From: Phycisphaeraceae bacterium
Lineage (GTDB): Bacteria; Planctomycetota; Phycisphaerae; Phycisphaerales; Phycisphaeraceae
Direction: 5' to 3'
Assembly (NCBI GenBank): GCA_040222855.1
Contig: JAVKCD010000025.1
Location: forward strand, 186,001 to 250,000
DNA: 64,000 nucleotides
This document shows positions 8,807-17,439 of this stretch, one piece after another. The notes under the pieces were generated by a model that ran no database searches, had not been told where the DNA came from, and saw only the letters and a program-made list of their open reading frames with translations. The first letter of the stretch is position 1. Each line of letters starts with the position of its first letter. Made by a program: the position numbers and the translations under genes.

Positions 8807-9829
8807 ATGATCACCCATGCTTTCCGTACCGGCGTAGCCATCGCCGCGCTCGGCCTTACCGCCAGTCAGGCGTCCGCTTACCTTCAGGTGTTCCCACAGG
8901 CCGATGCCGAACTCGAAGGCGCTCGCTTCTACGACGGTGCTTTCTCCGATGGCACCAACGTCTACTCCGTCTTCCGATCCTCAGCCCCTGGCGACGCCAA
9001 CGGCTACATCACCAAGTTCGACGGCTCGACCCACTCGTCCGTGATGACGGGCGGCCAATGGAACGCTCTTGGCGCTGGCGACCTTGCAGCCTCTGACGGC
9101 GCTCGTGTCATCGGCGGCGAACTCCGCTTTGGCAACTTCTTCACCAACGAGTTTTACGCCGTCGATCTCGGCTCTGGCGCACCTTCAGTCGTGACAACAA
9201 ACGCAGACCTCAATCTACTTGTTGCCGATAATGCAGCCATCACCGCTGTCCACACGGTCACCGATACTGGCACCATCATCGCTTACGAGTCTCGCACCGA
9301 CCAGATCGTCGATGAAACCCCTTCGATCATTCTCTCAAGCGCATCGCTGACCTCAGCTACCGGCAACGACACCGTGTCCGGTATGGCTGCAAATGGATCA
9401 GACATCATCTGGGGCAGTAATAGTTCTGACGAGCTCTACAGCTACGACGGTGCCGCCGTCTCGACACTCATGACTGAAGCCGAATACACCGCTTTCACCG
9501 GCGAGGTTAACCCCGGCTTCAACGACATGACCGTTGGTGCTGACGGCCTGCTGTACTTTTACGACACACGGACCGATTCGATCCTCTCACTCGATCCTGA
9601 TGCCGCTGTCCCCGCTTCGACCCTCGCCGTCGTCATCTCCGAGGCTGAACTCCTCGCCGGACCCGGGCAGTCCGATCTCATCGGCAACCTCACCTGGTAC
9701 AACGGCGGCATCGCATGGACCGTCACCAGCACCTCCAGCGGCCGCGTCCCCGGCTTCTACTCCATCCCCGAGCCCGCTTCGGCCGCCCTCATGGGCCTTG
9801 CTGCCCTCGCGGCCTTCCGCCGTCGCTAA
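8807..9829 (+). CDS. PEP-CTERM sorted surface protein (paralogue of the 30.4 kb gene)
   Basis: 340 residues. An N-terminal signal peptide ends near ASQASAY. The C-terminal PEP-CTERM signal consists of IPEPASAA, a hydrophobic helix and a terminal RRR, so the protein should be exported by Sec and processed by an exosortase-like system encoded elsewhere. The mature part begins AYLQVFPQADAELE and has regularly spaced short beta-rich blocks such as DGLLYFYD, suggesting a propeller-like fold; this is inference. It is clearly related to the protein at 30375-31517, which shares AYLQVFPQAxAELE, NGYITKFDG and ELLAGP/QLLAGP blocks. GGGAGAAGAG before the ATG can serve as ribosome binding site. A perfect terminator hairpin follows. 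The function is unknown. Confidence 0.85.
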   Translation: MITHAFRTGVAIAALGLTASQASAYLQVFPQADAELEGARFYDGAFSDGTNVYSVFRSSAPGDANGYITKFDGSTHSSVMTGGQWNALGAGDLAASDGARVIGGELRFGNFFTNEFYAVDLGSGAPSVVTTNADLNLLVADNAAITAVHTVTDTGTIIAYESRTDQIVDETPSIILSSASLTSATGNDTVSGMAANGSDIIWGSNSSDELYSYDGAAVSTLMTEAEYTAFTGEVNPGFNDMTVGADGLLYFYDTRTDSILSLDPDAAVPASTLAVVISEAELLAGPGQSDLIGNLTWYNGGIAWTVTSTSSGRVPGFYSIPEPASAALMGLAALAAFRRR

Positions 9830-9866
9830 AGTTTTTGGCTGAGATTCGACAACCTAAACCGCTTCC

Positions 9867-9898
9867 AACGAGGCCCGTGGACTTCCACGGGCCTCGTT
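9867..9898 (+). terminator. Hairpin terminator after PEP-CTERM gene
   Basis: Perfect 15-base inverted repeat (9867-9881 with 9884-9898, core GAGGCCCGTGGA) separated by two bases and followed by GTCTTG. It has a strong stem but a weak T-run. Confidence 0.75.
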
Positions 9899-9976
9899 GT
9901 CTTGACCCCCGCACCCCCGACGGGTTAAATGAACAGTTGACCTGACACGATCCCCTCCCTCAACGCCGGAGATCCC

Positions 9977-12226
9977 ATGGCCAAGCGCAACGACTGCTGG
10001 GGCATCGAGATCGGTTCCTACGCCATCAAGGCCATGCACCTCGTTCGCACGGGCGGCGACATCCGACTCAACGACTACGTCATCCTCCCCTACAAGCACG
10101 TCCTCTCGACCCCAGACATCGACATCGACGAGCAGATCCGACTCCAGCTCGACGCCTTCCTAACCAAGCACGATGTCTCCAAGTCCGTGGTCGTCGCCTC
10201 CGTCCCCGGCAACATGGCCTTCGCACGCTTCGCCAAACTCCCGCCCGTCGAGCCCAAGCAGGTCAAGAAGATCGTCGAGTTCGAGGCCAAGCAACAGATC
10301 CCCTTCCCCATCGATCAGGTCGAGTGGGATCACCAGGTCTTCAAGAACGAGGACTCCCCCGATATCGAAGTCGGCATCTTCGCGATCACCAAAGAGCGCG
10401 TGATGAACTTCTTGGCCAACTTCCGCGCCGTCTCCGTCCGTGTCGATGAGATCAACCTCGCCCCCGTCTCTGTCTACAACGCCTTCTCCTACGACAATCA
10501 GGACAACTCGGCTGGCGGAACCATTTACCTAGACATCGGCACCACCTCCACCGATGTCATCATCGTCGAAGGCGATGCCATCTGGCTCCGTACCTTGCCC
10601 ATAGGCGGCAATAACTTCACCGATGCCCTCGTCCGCTCCTTCAAGCTCAGTTACCCCAAAGCCGAGAAGCTCAAGCTCGAAGCCTCGACTTCGAAATACG
10701 CCCGGCAGATCTTCCAGGCCATGCGACCCGTTTTCGCTGACATGGTCCAGGAACTCCAACGATCGCTTGGCTATTACCAGTCCATCCGCCGCGACGCCAA
10801 CGTCACCCGCATCGTCGGTCTTGGCTCCACCTTCCGACTCCCCGGATTGACCAAGTTCCTCAAGCAGCAGATGCAGATCGAGGTCCAACGCCCCGACGGC
10901 TTCAAACGCATCACCGTCGACGGCAAACGTGAAGCCGACTTCGCCGAGGAAGCCCTCAACCTCTCCACCGTCTACGGCCTAGCACTCCAGGGCCTCGGCG
11001 AGGACAAGGTCCACGCCAACCTCATGCCCACCCCCATCCTCAGGCAGCGACTCTGGGCCGCGAAGCAGCCCTGGTTCCTCGGGGCCGCCGCCGCCATGGC
11101 CCTGGCCGCCGTCATCCCCGCATACAAGAACTTCGCCGACCAAGCCGAGATCAACGCCGTGGCTCGCGAACTTGCCCCCAGTGTCCAGGAAATCACCCGG
11201 CAAGCTGACCAGTACAAAAATGAGTTCCAGGACATCCAGTCAGGCGGCGAGCCCATCAAGCAAATTGACGGCCTGATGACCCTCACCGAGATGCGCGGCA
11301 TCTGGCCCATGGTCCTCGCCGACCTGGCCAGTGCCGCCCAGGCGACCAATCCTCAGTCCGAACTCGTCGCAGGGACCGACTACGACAAGATCAAAGCCAT
11401 CCCGCGTGCTGAGCGGCGACTGGTCATCATCGAAAGCTTCACCCAGACCTACATCGCCAAGCCCGAGTCTGAAGCCGAAGAGGGTGCCGGACAGCAGAAC
11501 CCCGGCGGCATGTTTGGCAGCCCCGGCATGGGAGGGATGGGCGGCATGGGTGGCGGAATGGCCGGACCGGGAATGGGTGGCATGGGCGGGATGGGAGGCG
11601 GCATGGCTGGACCCGGCATGGGGGGAATGGGTGGCATGGGAGGGATGGGCGGCATGGGGGGCGGCATGGGTGGGATGGGGATGGGCAGCAGAGGCGACGC
11701 CGACATCTCGCAGACCTACTCCATCGACGACTTCTTCATTGAGGACAAAGGCCCTCGATTCCAGGTCGTACTCCAGGGACGAACGCCTCACGCCAACCCT
11801 GCTGATTTTCTGACCAACACCATCATCGAGCACCTCCGCGACAACGCGGATCGCCCTGACCGGCCCTACAAATTCGTCTTCCCGGAGAATGTTCTGGTCG
11901 CCATCGAACGCGTCGAAGTCCAGCCCGGCAACACACCCGGTGCCGCAGGCATGGGCGGCATGAGTGGTGCGGCAGGGGGCATGGGCGGTATGGCGGGAGG
12001 GATGGCCGGTCCAGGCATGGGAGGCATGGGTGGTATGGGTGGCGGCATGGGAGGGATGAGCGGCGGGCGATCGAGCAGCGTGAACACCGGCGATCTCCTG
12101 CCAACCCACCCACTCGAGGCCGAACCCGCCGCAACCGACACACGCTTTAGAATCGAGTTCTTCATCGAACTCAAGAAACCAGAACCCGTCCGTAACCCCA
12201 CGACCTCACAGGCTGATCCTCTATGA
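9977..12226 (+). CDS. pilM: PilM-type actin-like ATPase with PilN-like extension and Gly-Met repeats
   Basis: 749 residues, about twice a classical PilM (~350). Residues 1-350 are PilM-like: GIEIGSYAIKAMHL near 9-22, DIGTTSTD (phosphate motif) at 186-193, and IVGLGSTFRLPGL near 280-292. At about 342-366 comes NLMPTPILRQR and a transmembrane helix (366-383), as at the start of PilN. A helical periplasmic-like part follows, with Gly-Met repeats around 510-565 and 655-690 separated by a mixed alpha/beta block. It thus looks like a PilM-PilN fusion: a cytoplasmic ATPase-like domain joined through the membrane to a periplasmic part of the type IV pilus or type II secretion platform. It is first in a three-gene operon, and its stop overlaps the next start by four bases. 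Confidence 0.85.
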   Translation: MAKRNDCWGIEIGSYAIKAMHLVRTGGDIRLNDYVILPYKHVLSTPDIDIDEQIRLQLDAFLTKHDVSKSVVVASVPGNMAFARFAKLPPVEPKQVKKIVEFEAKQQIPFPIDQVEWDHQVFKNEDSPDIEVGIFAITKERVMNFLANFRAVSVRVDEINLAPVSVYNAFSYDNQDNSAGGTIYLDIGTTSTDVIIVEGDAIWLRTLPIGGNNFTDALVRSFKLSYPKAEKLKLEASTSKYARQIFQAMRPVFADMVQELQRSLGYYQSIRRDANVTRIVGLGSTFRLPGLTKFLKQQMQIEVQRPDGFKRITVDGKREADFAEEALNLSTVYGLALQGLGEDKVHANLMPTPILRQRLWAAKQPWFLGAAAAMALAAVIPAYKNFADQAEINAVARELAPSVQEITRQADQYKNEFQDIQSGGEPIKQIDGLMTLTEMRGIWPMVLADLASAAQATNPQSELVAGTDYDKIKAIPRAERRLVIIESFTQTYIAKPESEAEEGAGQQNPGGMFGSPGMGGMGGMGGGMAGPGMGGMGGMGGGMAGPGMGGMGGMGGMGGMGGGMGGMGMGSRGDADISQTYSIDDFFIEDKGPRFQVVLQGRTPHANPADFLTNTIIEHLRDNADRPDRPYKFVFPENVLVAIERVEVQPGNTPGAAGMGGMSGAAGGMGGMAGGMAGPGMGGMGGMGGGMGGMSGGRSSSVNTGDLLPTHPLEAEPAATDTRFRIEFFIELKKPEPVRNPTTSQADPL

Positions 12227-13635
12227 ATGCATTGATCAACTGGGTCCGCAGCAACCCCCTCACGCTGGTCGCAGGCATCGTCGCCATAGTCTCCCTTGGC
12301 GTGATGGTCTGGTTCATGCTCGGTTCCGCCGAACTTCGCGACGAACTCCGCTCCGAAGCTCGCGCTATCGACAAGCTCAGGAGCTACCGACCCGTTCAGG
12401 TCGAGCTGCCACCCTCCGCGCCCGGAGAAAAGGCCTACGAAGCAAGCAACGTGATGGTCAACGCCCAGGCCATCGAACGCGTCAAAGCCATCAACAACCA
12501 GATGGCCAGCCAGGCTCAATCCGTCATCGATGCCGCCATCCGCTTCAACCGCGACGGCATGCTCGAAGACCAGCCCGTGATGTTCGGACAGGCCCCAGCC
12601 AACCTGGCTCGGGGTCCAATCCTAAACGGCCTGTTCCCCGCCTTCGCCAACGACTCGGTCCCCTATCGCGCCCGCGACGTCTATCGAGCCTCCTTCCCCG
12701 CACTCCTCACCGCATGGACTCCCGACGGGCCCGCTTGGCGGCTTGACGCGGGAACACCGCCCAGCCAGGAAGAGATCGCCGGTCGCATCTCCGAGGTCGA
12801 GGCCGACCTCTTCCAGGAAGGCGATCGCTCGCAGGCCGATGAGCAGGCCATCCAGCACGAGATACGCTCCAAACGTGCCGCCCTCATCCAGCTCCTCCGC
12901 GAGCGGGCCCAGATGATTCACGTCTACGCCGAGACCAACCCCCAGTTCATGCCCTTTCAGATCGGAGCCTGGGTCATGGGCACCGGTCAGCCCCAGCCCC
13001 TCGAGCTCTGGGAAGCCCAGATGCAGCTCTGGATCCAGCAGGACATCGTCGCCGCGATCGCCTGGGCCAACCGCGTCTGGGAGGACGGCTCCGACGGCAG
13101 CGACTCCGGCCAATCGGTCATCATCGCCCCAATTAAACGCCTCCTCGGCATCAACGTGATCCCCGGTTACGTCGGGATTCACACCGTAGGCGGAATGGGT
13201 CAGGCCCAAGCTCTCGCCGGTGCAACCGGACCGCGAAACTCACGCTCGGCAGGGGGCTTCTCCACTGGCGGGGCCAGCTCCTCAGGCGGCTCAGCCACCT
13301 CCCCGCCCACCAACCGTAACTTCTACGCAAGTCCCACCGGCCGTGTCTCGAACTCCCTCTACGACGTACGCCACGCCACGCTGTCCCTCCACGTTGATGT
13401 CGCTCAGATCCCCAGAGTCTTCGAGGCCTTCTCTCGCATCAACTTCATGACCGTGATCGACTGTGCGATGTCCGATGTCGATGAGTACGGTCCCGATGGC
13501 CTCGCAGGCGGGTACTACTACGGCACCGCCGATGTCGTTCAACTCGATCTCGTCGTCGAAAGCGTCTTCCTAAGACAGTGGACCCTGCCACTCATGCCCG
13601 AGGAAGCCAAGGATTACATCGGCATCAGCCGCTAA
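12223..13635 (+). CDS. Inner-membrane pilus/secretion assembly protein (PilO-like position), unknown family
   Basis: 470 residues with one N-terminal transmembrane helix (about 11-33, TLVAGIVAIVSLGVMVWFML) followed by a coiled-coil-prone region. This topology matches PilN/PilO/GspM-type platform proteins. A Gly/Ser-rich linker (about 325-370) separates a C-terminal alpha/beta domain containing LYDVRHATLSLHVDVAQIPRV, which resembles the ferredoxin-like fold of PilO, where two copies support dimerisation. I infer the role from topology and position, not from clear sequence similarity. It overlaps pilM by four bases and is followed after 61 bases by the third gene of the operon. Confidence 0.7.
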   Translation: MNALINWVRSNPLTLVAGIVAIVSLGVMVWFMLGSAELRDELRSEARAIDKLRSYRPVQVELPPSAPGEKAYEASNVMVNAQAIERVKAINNQMASQAQSVIDAAIRFNRDGMLEDQPVMFGQAPANLARGPILNGLFPAFANDSVPYRARDVYRASFPALLTAWTPDGPAWRLDAGTPPSQEEIAGRISEVEADLFQEGDRSQADEQAIQHEIRSKRAALIQLLRERAQMIHVYAETNPQFMPFQIGAWVMGTGQPQPLELWEAQMQLWIQQDIVAAIAWANRVWEDGSDGSDSGQSVIIAPIKRLLGINVIPGYVGIHTVGGMGQAQALAGATGPRNSRSAGGFSTGGASSSGGSATSPPTNRNFYASPTGRVSNSLYDVRHATLSLHVDVAQIPRVFEAFSRINFMTVIDCAMSDVDEYGPDGLAGGYYYGTADVVQLDLVVESVFLRQWTLPLMPEEAKDYIGISR

Positions 13636-13696
13636 GGCATCGCCCGCAACCAAGCAGTGACGCGGCGTGCCAGACGCCCGCCGGAAGGAATCGATC

Positions 13697-15715
13697 ATGA
13701 AAGGCATCAGCCCCATCGAACAGCACCTTGAGAAGATCGTCCTGGCGATCGCCATCATCGTCCTGCTCGCAGCTTTCTACACCCAGTTCATCGCCCAGCC
13801 TCATAGCATCAACGAGGGCTCCCCAGCGGAAGTCAAAGAAAAAGTCCTCGATGAGATCGACAACCTCCGCCGTCGACTCGATGGACCCTCCAACGTCCCC
13901 GACTACGCCGTCTCCGGCTTCCGCGAGCACTTCGCCTCCGCCGTCGATGACGACGCCATCGGTCGGCTGAGAATCCCCGATCGTGTCGGCCAGCTCCCGC
14001 CGCCTCCTCCCACCGAAATCGAGGACGCACCCGCATACAACCTGCCCACGCCTCCCCTGGCGACCGACCTCCAGATCGCCCATGGCCACGCCCTCCTCGC
14101 CACCGACGCCGCTGGTGGGCAAGGCAACGTCACCAACGACCTCATCCAGCGCGTAGGCGGGCGGGCACCGTACGACTTCCAGTACGTCAGCGTCGCCGCC
14201 ACCTTCCCCTTCGCCGAATGGATCCGCCGACTCGAAACCGGCCCGGTCCGCGATCGCGTGCCCCCACGATGGTGGGGCTCCCGCCGTCTCCTCGCCGGTG
14301 TCGTCCTCCAGCGTCAGGAACTCAACCCCGCGACCGGCCAGTGGTCCTCGCCTGTCATCATCGAACCCATCCCCGGACAACTCGGCTTCATCGAGAACGC
14401 CGAGCAGACCTGGCAGCCCGGCGAGGTCCAGCAAGCCCTCTTGGCCCTCTCCGACCAGCAGACCTTCGTCCAGCAACCACCCTTCGCGCCAACACGGGCT
14501 GGCGTCCCCTGGACGCCTCCAGGCGAAGGCCTCGCCAGCCTCGACCCCGCGACCCATCGCGAACTCCGCGACCTCTTTGAAGACCTTGCAACCACCCGTG
14601 ATCGCCTCGATCGACTCATGGAGCGGGAGCAGCGCACTCAGAACCGACCCCAGCGAGAAACACCCACACGACGCCCCGCACGCCAGCCCACAGGCGGCGC
14701 AGCCGGCATGGGCGGAGGGATGGGCGCTGGCGGGATCGGCGGACCGGGTGCAGGAGCAACGCCCACCCCCAATCGACCTCAACCAGCTAGCCAACTCGAA
14801 CGCCTCCAGCAGCAGGAAGATGAACTTATCCAAGAGATCATCGCCATCCTGCTCCCAGAACAGGCTCAGGACGACAACAACAACTTCCGCAACCAACCCG
14901 GGCCCGGCATGGGCGGCATGGGCATGGGTGGTATGGGGATGGGAGGCATGGGTGGCCCCGCAGGAGGCTTTGGTGGGCCCGTTGGCGGAGGCATCGGCGG
15001 ACGCCCCGGTGTTAACCCCGGCCAACAAGCCTCCTCGGCCATCACCGAACCCACTATCCGCGTCTGGTCCCACGACATCACCGTCGAACCCGGTAAGACT
15101 TACCGCTACCGCGTCATCGTCAATGTCCTCAACCCACTCTTCCGTCGCAGCAGCATCGAAGCCCAGCAACGGGCCGAAAACTACCGCAAGGTCGCACTCG
15201 GACCCAGCCAGAACGAACTGGCTAACGCCCCCTGGTCTGAGCCCGTCAACACCGATCCCCAGACCTTCTTCTGGCTCGCCGACGGCTCGCTCCAGCAGCA
15301 GGAAGCCGAGATCGAAATCTGGACGCGCTTCGCCGGGCGCTGGGAACGCCTCGAAGAACGATTCCAACCCGGTGACACCATCTCAGGCCGCGCCACCATT
15401 CAGGGGCCCCTGGGCGTCCAGTCGCTCCGCATGGACACCGGCTCCACCATGATCGACTACGCCTCGCTCGGGACCGGTGCAGCCTCCGCAGCTCTTCTGT
15501 TCACCACCCCCGACAAGCCCGATCTCGTCACACGCTCCGTTGATGACGACCGCAGCAACATCAACTACGTCAGACTCCTCAACGAAGTCGATGCCATCGA
15601 CTTCCTCCAGGAGTTTGGCGGTGGCGCGGGCAGATCTCGACCATCCGGTCCGGGCATGCCCCCACCGCCTGGCATGGGCGGGATGGGTGGCGGCATGGGC
15701 GGACCCGTCTTTTGA
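13697..15715 (+). CDS. Membrane-anchored Gly-Met-rich protein of the PilM operon
   Basis: 672 residues from the ATG at 13697, chosen for GGAAGGA seven bases upstream. One N-terminal transmembrane helix (about 12-32) is followed by a large extracytoplasmic part. Gly-Met-rich stretches lie near 335-355 and 403-440, and again at the very C-terminus (GMGGMGGGMGGPVF). Between them is a domain with VEPGKTYRYRVIVNVLNPLF, an immunoglobulin-like strand pattern that recurs in planctomycete envelope proteins. It could occupy the PilP/GspC place linking inner-membrane platform and outer-membrane secretin; this is inference from operon order and topology. A bidirectional terminator follows. Confidence 0.7.
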   Translation: MKGISPIEQHLEKIVLAIAIIVLLAAFYTQFIAQPHSINEGSPAEVKEKVLDEIDNLRRRLDGPSNVPDYAVSGFREHFASAVDDDAIGRLRIPDRVGQLPPPPPTEIEDAPAYNLPTPPLATDLQIAHGHALLATDAAGGQGNVTNDLIQRVGGRAPYDFQYVSVAATFPFAEWIRRLETGPVRDRVPPRWWGSRRLLAGVVLQRQELNPATGQWSSPVIIEPIPGQLGFIENAEQTWQPGEVQQALLALSDQQTFVQQPPFAPTRAGVPWTPPGEGLASLDPATHRELRDLFEDLATTRDRLDRLMEREQRTQNRPQRETPTRRPARQPTGGAAGMGGGMGAGGIGGPGAGATPTPNRPQPASQLERLQQQEDELIQEIIAILLPEQAQDDNNNFRNQPGPGMGGMGMGGMGMGGMGGPAGGFGGPVGGGIGGRPGVNPGQQASSAITEPTIRVWSHDITVEPGKTYRYRVIVNVLNPLFRRSSIEAQQRAENYRKVALGPSQNELANAPWSEPVNTDPQTFFWLADGSLQQQEAEIEIWTRFAGRWERLEERFQPGDTISGRATIQGPLGVQSLRMDTGSTMIDYASLGTGAASAALLFTTPDKPDLVTRSVDDDRSNINYVRLLNEVDAIDFLQEFGGGAGRSRPSGPGMPPPPGMGGMGGGMGGPVF

Positions 15716-15747
15716 GCCCTCACATCGACCCCGTCAGCATCACCAAG

Positions 15748-15776
15748 AACACCCCGCCTCCGCAGGCGGGGTGTTT
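15748..15776 (+). terminator. Bidirectional hairpin terminator between convergent operons
   Basis: AACACCCCGCCT (15748-15759) pairs with AGGCGGGGTGTT (15764-15775) around a CCGC loop, followed by T residues on the plus strand and preceded by AA on it. It lies between the pilM operon and the convergent minus-strand operon ending at 15802 and can serve both. Confidence 0.8.
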
Positions 15777-15801
15777 GACCATCAGGCTCAACATGCCCGA
15801 G

Positions 15802-16443
15802 TCACGCCCCGCGCACGCCCACCACGGCGACCGAGCACCACCCGTTCCCGATCCGATTCGTGATCGGAAGCCCGCGAACACTCGGCACACTCGCCGGTAG
15901 CCCCCGCTCGACACAACGCGCATGCCACACCCCGAGGTCATGCTCCGCCACCTCCTGCTCTTCGGTCAGCAGCACCAGACACAAGCCACCGTAGCGGATC
16001 GCTGGCTCGTTCCAGAGTTTCGTCAGGTCCTTGCTCACCGGTGCCAGCAGTTCCGCGCTATACCGTCGAAACGCCCCGCCCGTCTCGTGCTGCGCCACTA
16101 GCTTAACCTCCAGCCAATACGCATCTGAGACCTCAACCCCCGCCGAAGAATCAAACAGCGTTCCCGCGACCGCCTCATCTTTAAGCGGCAACCGGTCCTG
16201 AGTCAGTACGAGATCACACCGCTCGCCACGGCTGCGCTTTCGCTCCACCCACCGACTCGGATAACGCTGCTCCCGGTAGACCCCGTAGCCCCCAGCCTCC
16301 AGACACTCAGCTAGCAGCGGATGCAAACCCACCTCGTCCAGAGCATCAAACCCATACACCACCTGCTCCAGATCATCCGCCGCCGCGCGATGCCGAAGCC
16401 CCGTCTCTAATGCATCAGCGATCTCCGCTGTCGACCACAGCAA
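15802..16443 (-). CDS. Unknown protein with possible PD-(D/E)XK nuclease-fold motif
   Basis: 213 residues of no family I can name. The spacing GERCDLVL (D77) followed by YWLEVKLV (E112, K114) resembles the D...E-X-K active site of the restriction-endonuclease-like superfamily, and VYREQRYP just before fits its first strand. This is a weak motif argument. The protein has no signal peptide or membrane helix, so it should be cytoplasmic. It is the last gene of a four-gene minus-strand operon, 15 bases after the second CNNM/CBS protein. Conservation of D77, E112 and K114 in homologues would decide whether it is a nuclease. Confidence 0.6.
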   Translation of the reverse strand: MLWSTAEIADALETGLRHRAAADDLEQVVYGFDALDEVGLHPLLAECLEAGGYGVYREQRYPSRWVERKRSRGERCDLVLTQDRLPLKDEAVAGTLFDSSAGVEVSDAYWLEVKLVAQHETGGAFRRYSAELLAPVSKDLTKLWNEPAIRYGGLCLVLLTEEQEVAEHDLGVWHARCVERGLPASVPSVRGLPITNRIGNGWCSVAVVGVRGA

Positions 16444-16458
16444 CCAGCACCCTCTCCG

Positions 16459-17439
16459 CTACCAGCTCGATAACTCGCCCACGATCGGCTCAAGCACATC
16501 CTTGACCGTCACCAGCCCCAAAGGCCGCTCAGCCTCATCCACCACCACCGCCATAGGCAGACGACGGACCTGCATCACACTGATCGCCTGACGAATCGGC
16601 GTAGCCTTACTCATAAATACCGGCGTCTTCATCAATGCACCCACCCTGGGGCACGACACCCGCTCTCGGATCAGAACATCGCGGATATTCAGGACGCCCA
16701 CCACCTTCCCAGTGCCATCCACCACAGGGAATCGCGACCGGCTCGTCCGGTCAGCCAGCGACCACACCGCCTCGGCATCGGCATCCTCAGGCACCGTGAT
16801 CACTTGATCCCATGCCGTCATCTCGCCACCCACTCGTTTCTCACTCAACCCCAGCACACGCCCGATGATCGCTGTCTGCTCATCACTCAGGATCCCGTGC
16901 CCCAACCCCTCCTTCACCAGACTCTCCACACGACGACGGGGATGCGAAGGCGCAACAGGCCCCGCACTGATCAATCGACCAAAACCCACCGTCAGCGGGA
17001 CCAGCCCGCAAACCGTATACAACCACCGAGACCCCCGCAGCACGCGTGCTAACGGGTACATCAGCCGATCCGCGTAAGCCGAAAATAAGTCCTTAGGCAG
17101 CGTCTCACCAAACACAAACAGAATCGGCGTCACGATCATCGTGTTCACCAGAACATTCGCCCACCCCGTGACCCCACGTGCCTCCAGCAGCAACCCCAGC
17201 GTCGCTACGCCGATGTTGTTCATGATGTTGTTGCCGACCAGCAGCGTGCTCAGCAGCCGTGTCATGTTGTCCAGTTCATGATGCAGCAATCGAGCCGACA
17301 GCACACCCCGGTGTTCGAGCACCTGCAACCGCACCCGATTCAGGCTGTAGACACCAGTCTCCAGGCCAGAGTACAACGCCGACCCGCCAAAGCCGATCAG
17401 CATCGCGATCACACAAAGAACCGCCTCAATAACACTCAT
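16459..17439 (-). CDS. CNNM/CBS-domain membrane protein (short CorC-HlyC type)
   Basis: 326 residues. An N-terminal CNNM (DUF21) domain with about four membrane segments carries SGLETGVYSLNRVR, the conserved family motif. It is followed by two CBS domains (roughly 200-320) that probably bind adenine nucleotides. It ends right after the CBS pair and lacks the C-terminal CorC_HlyC domain present in its upstream neighbour. The family is linked to magnesium or cobalt efflux and ion homeostasis. The start overlaps the upstream gene by four bases, so the two are translationally coupled and may form a heteromer. Confidence 0.85.
   Translation of the reverse strand: MSVIEAVLCVIAMLIGFGGSALYSGLETGVYSLNRVRLQVLEHRGVLSARLLHHELDNMTRLLSTLLVGNNIMNNIGVATLGLLLEARGVTGWANVLVNTMIVTPILFVFGETLPKDLFSAYADRLMYPLARVLRGSRWLYTVCGLVPLTVGFGRLISAGPVAPSHPRRRVESLVKEGLGHGILSDEQTAIIGRVLGLSEKRVGGEMTAWDQVITVPEDADAEAVWSLADRTSRSRFPVVDGTGKVVGVLNIRDVLIRERVSCPRVGALMKTPVFMSKATPIRQAISVMQVRRLPMAVVVDEAERPLGLVTVKDVLEPIVGELSSW

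Noticed and set aside
11240-12109. Long antisense frame rich in Ala, His, Thr and Pro opposite pilM
   Set aside because: It is the reverse image of the Gly-Met repeat codons and has no start signal; pilM on the other strand is clearly real.
13625-15367. 580-residue antisense open frame opposite the third PilM-operon gene
   Set aside because: A by-product of high GC and codon bias; it contains no domain, and the sense gene has a membrane helix, ribosome site and family-like blocks.
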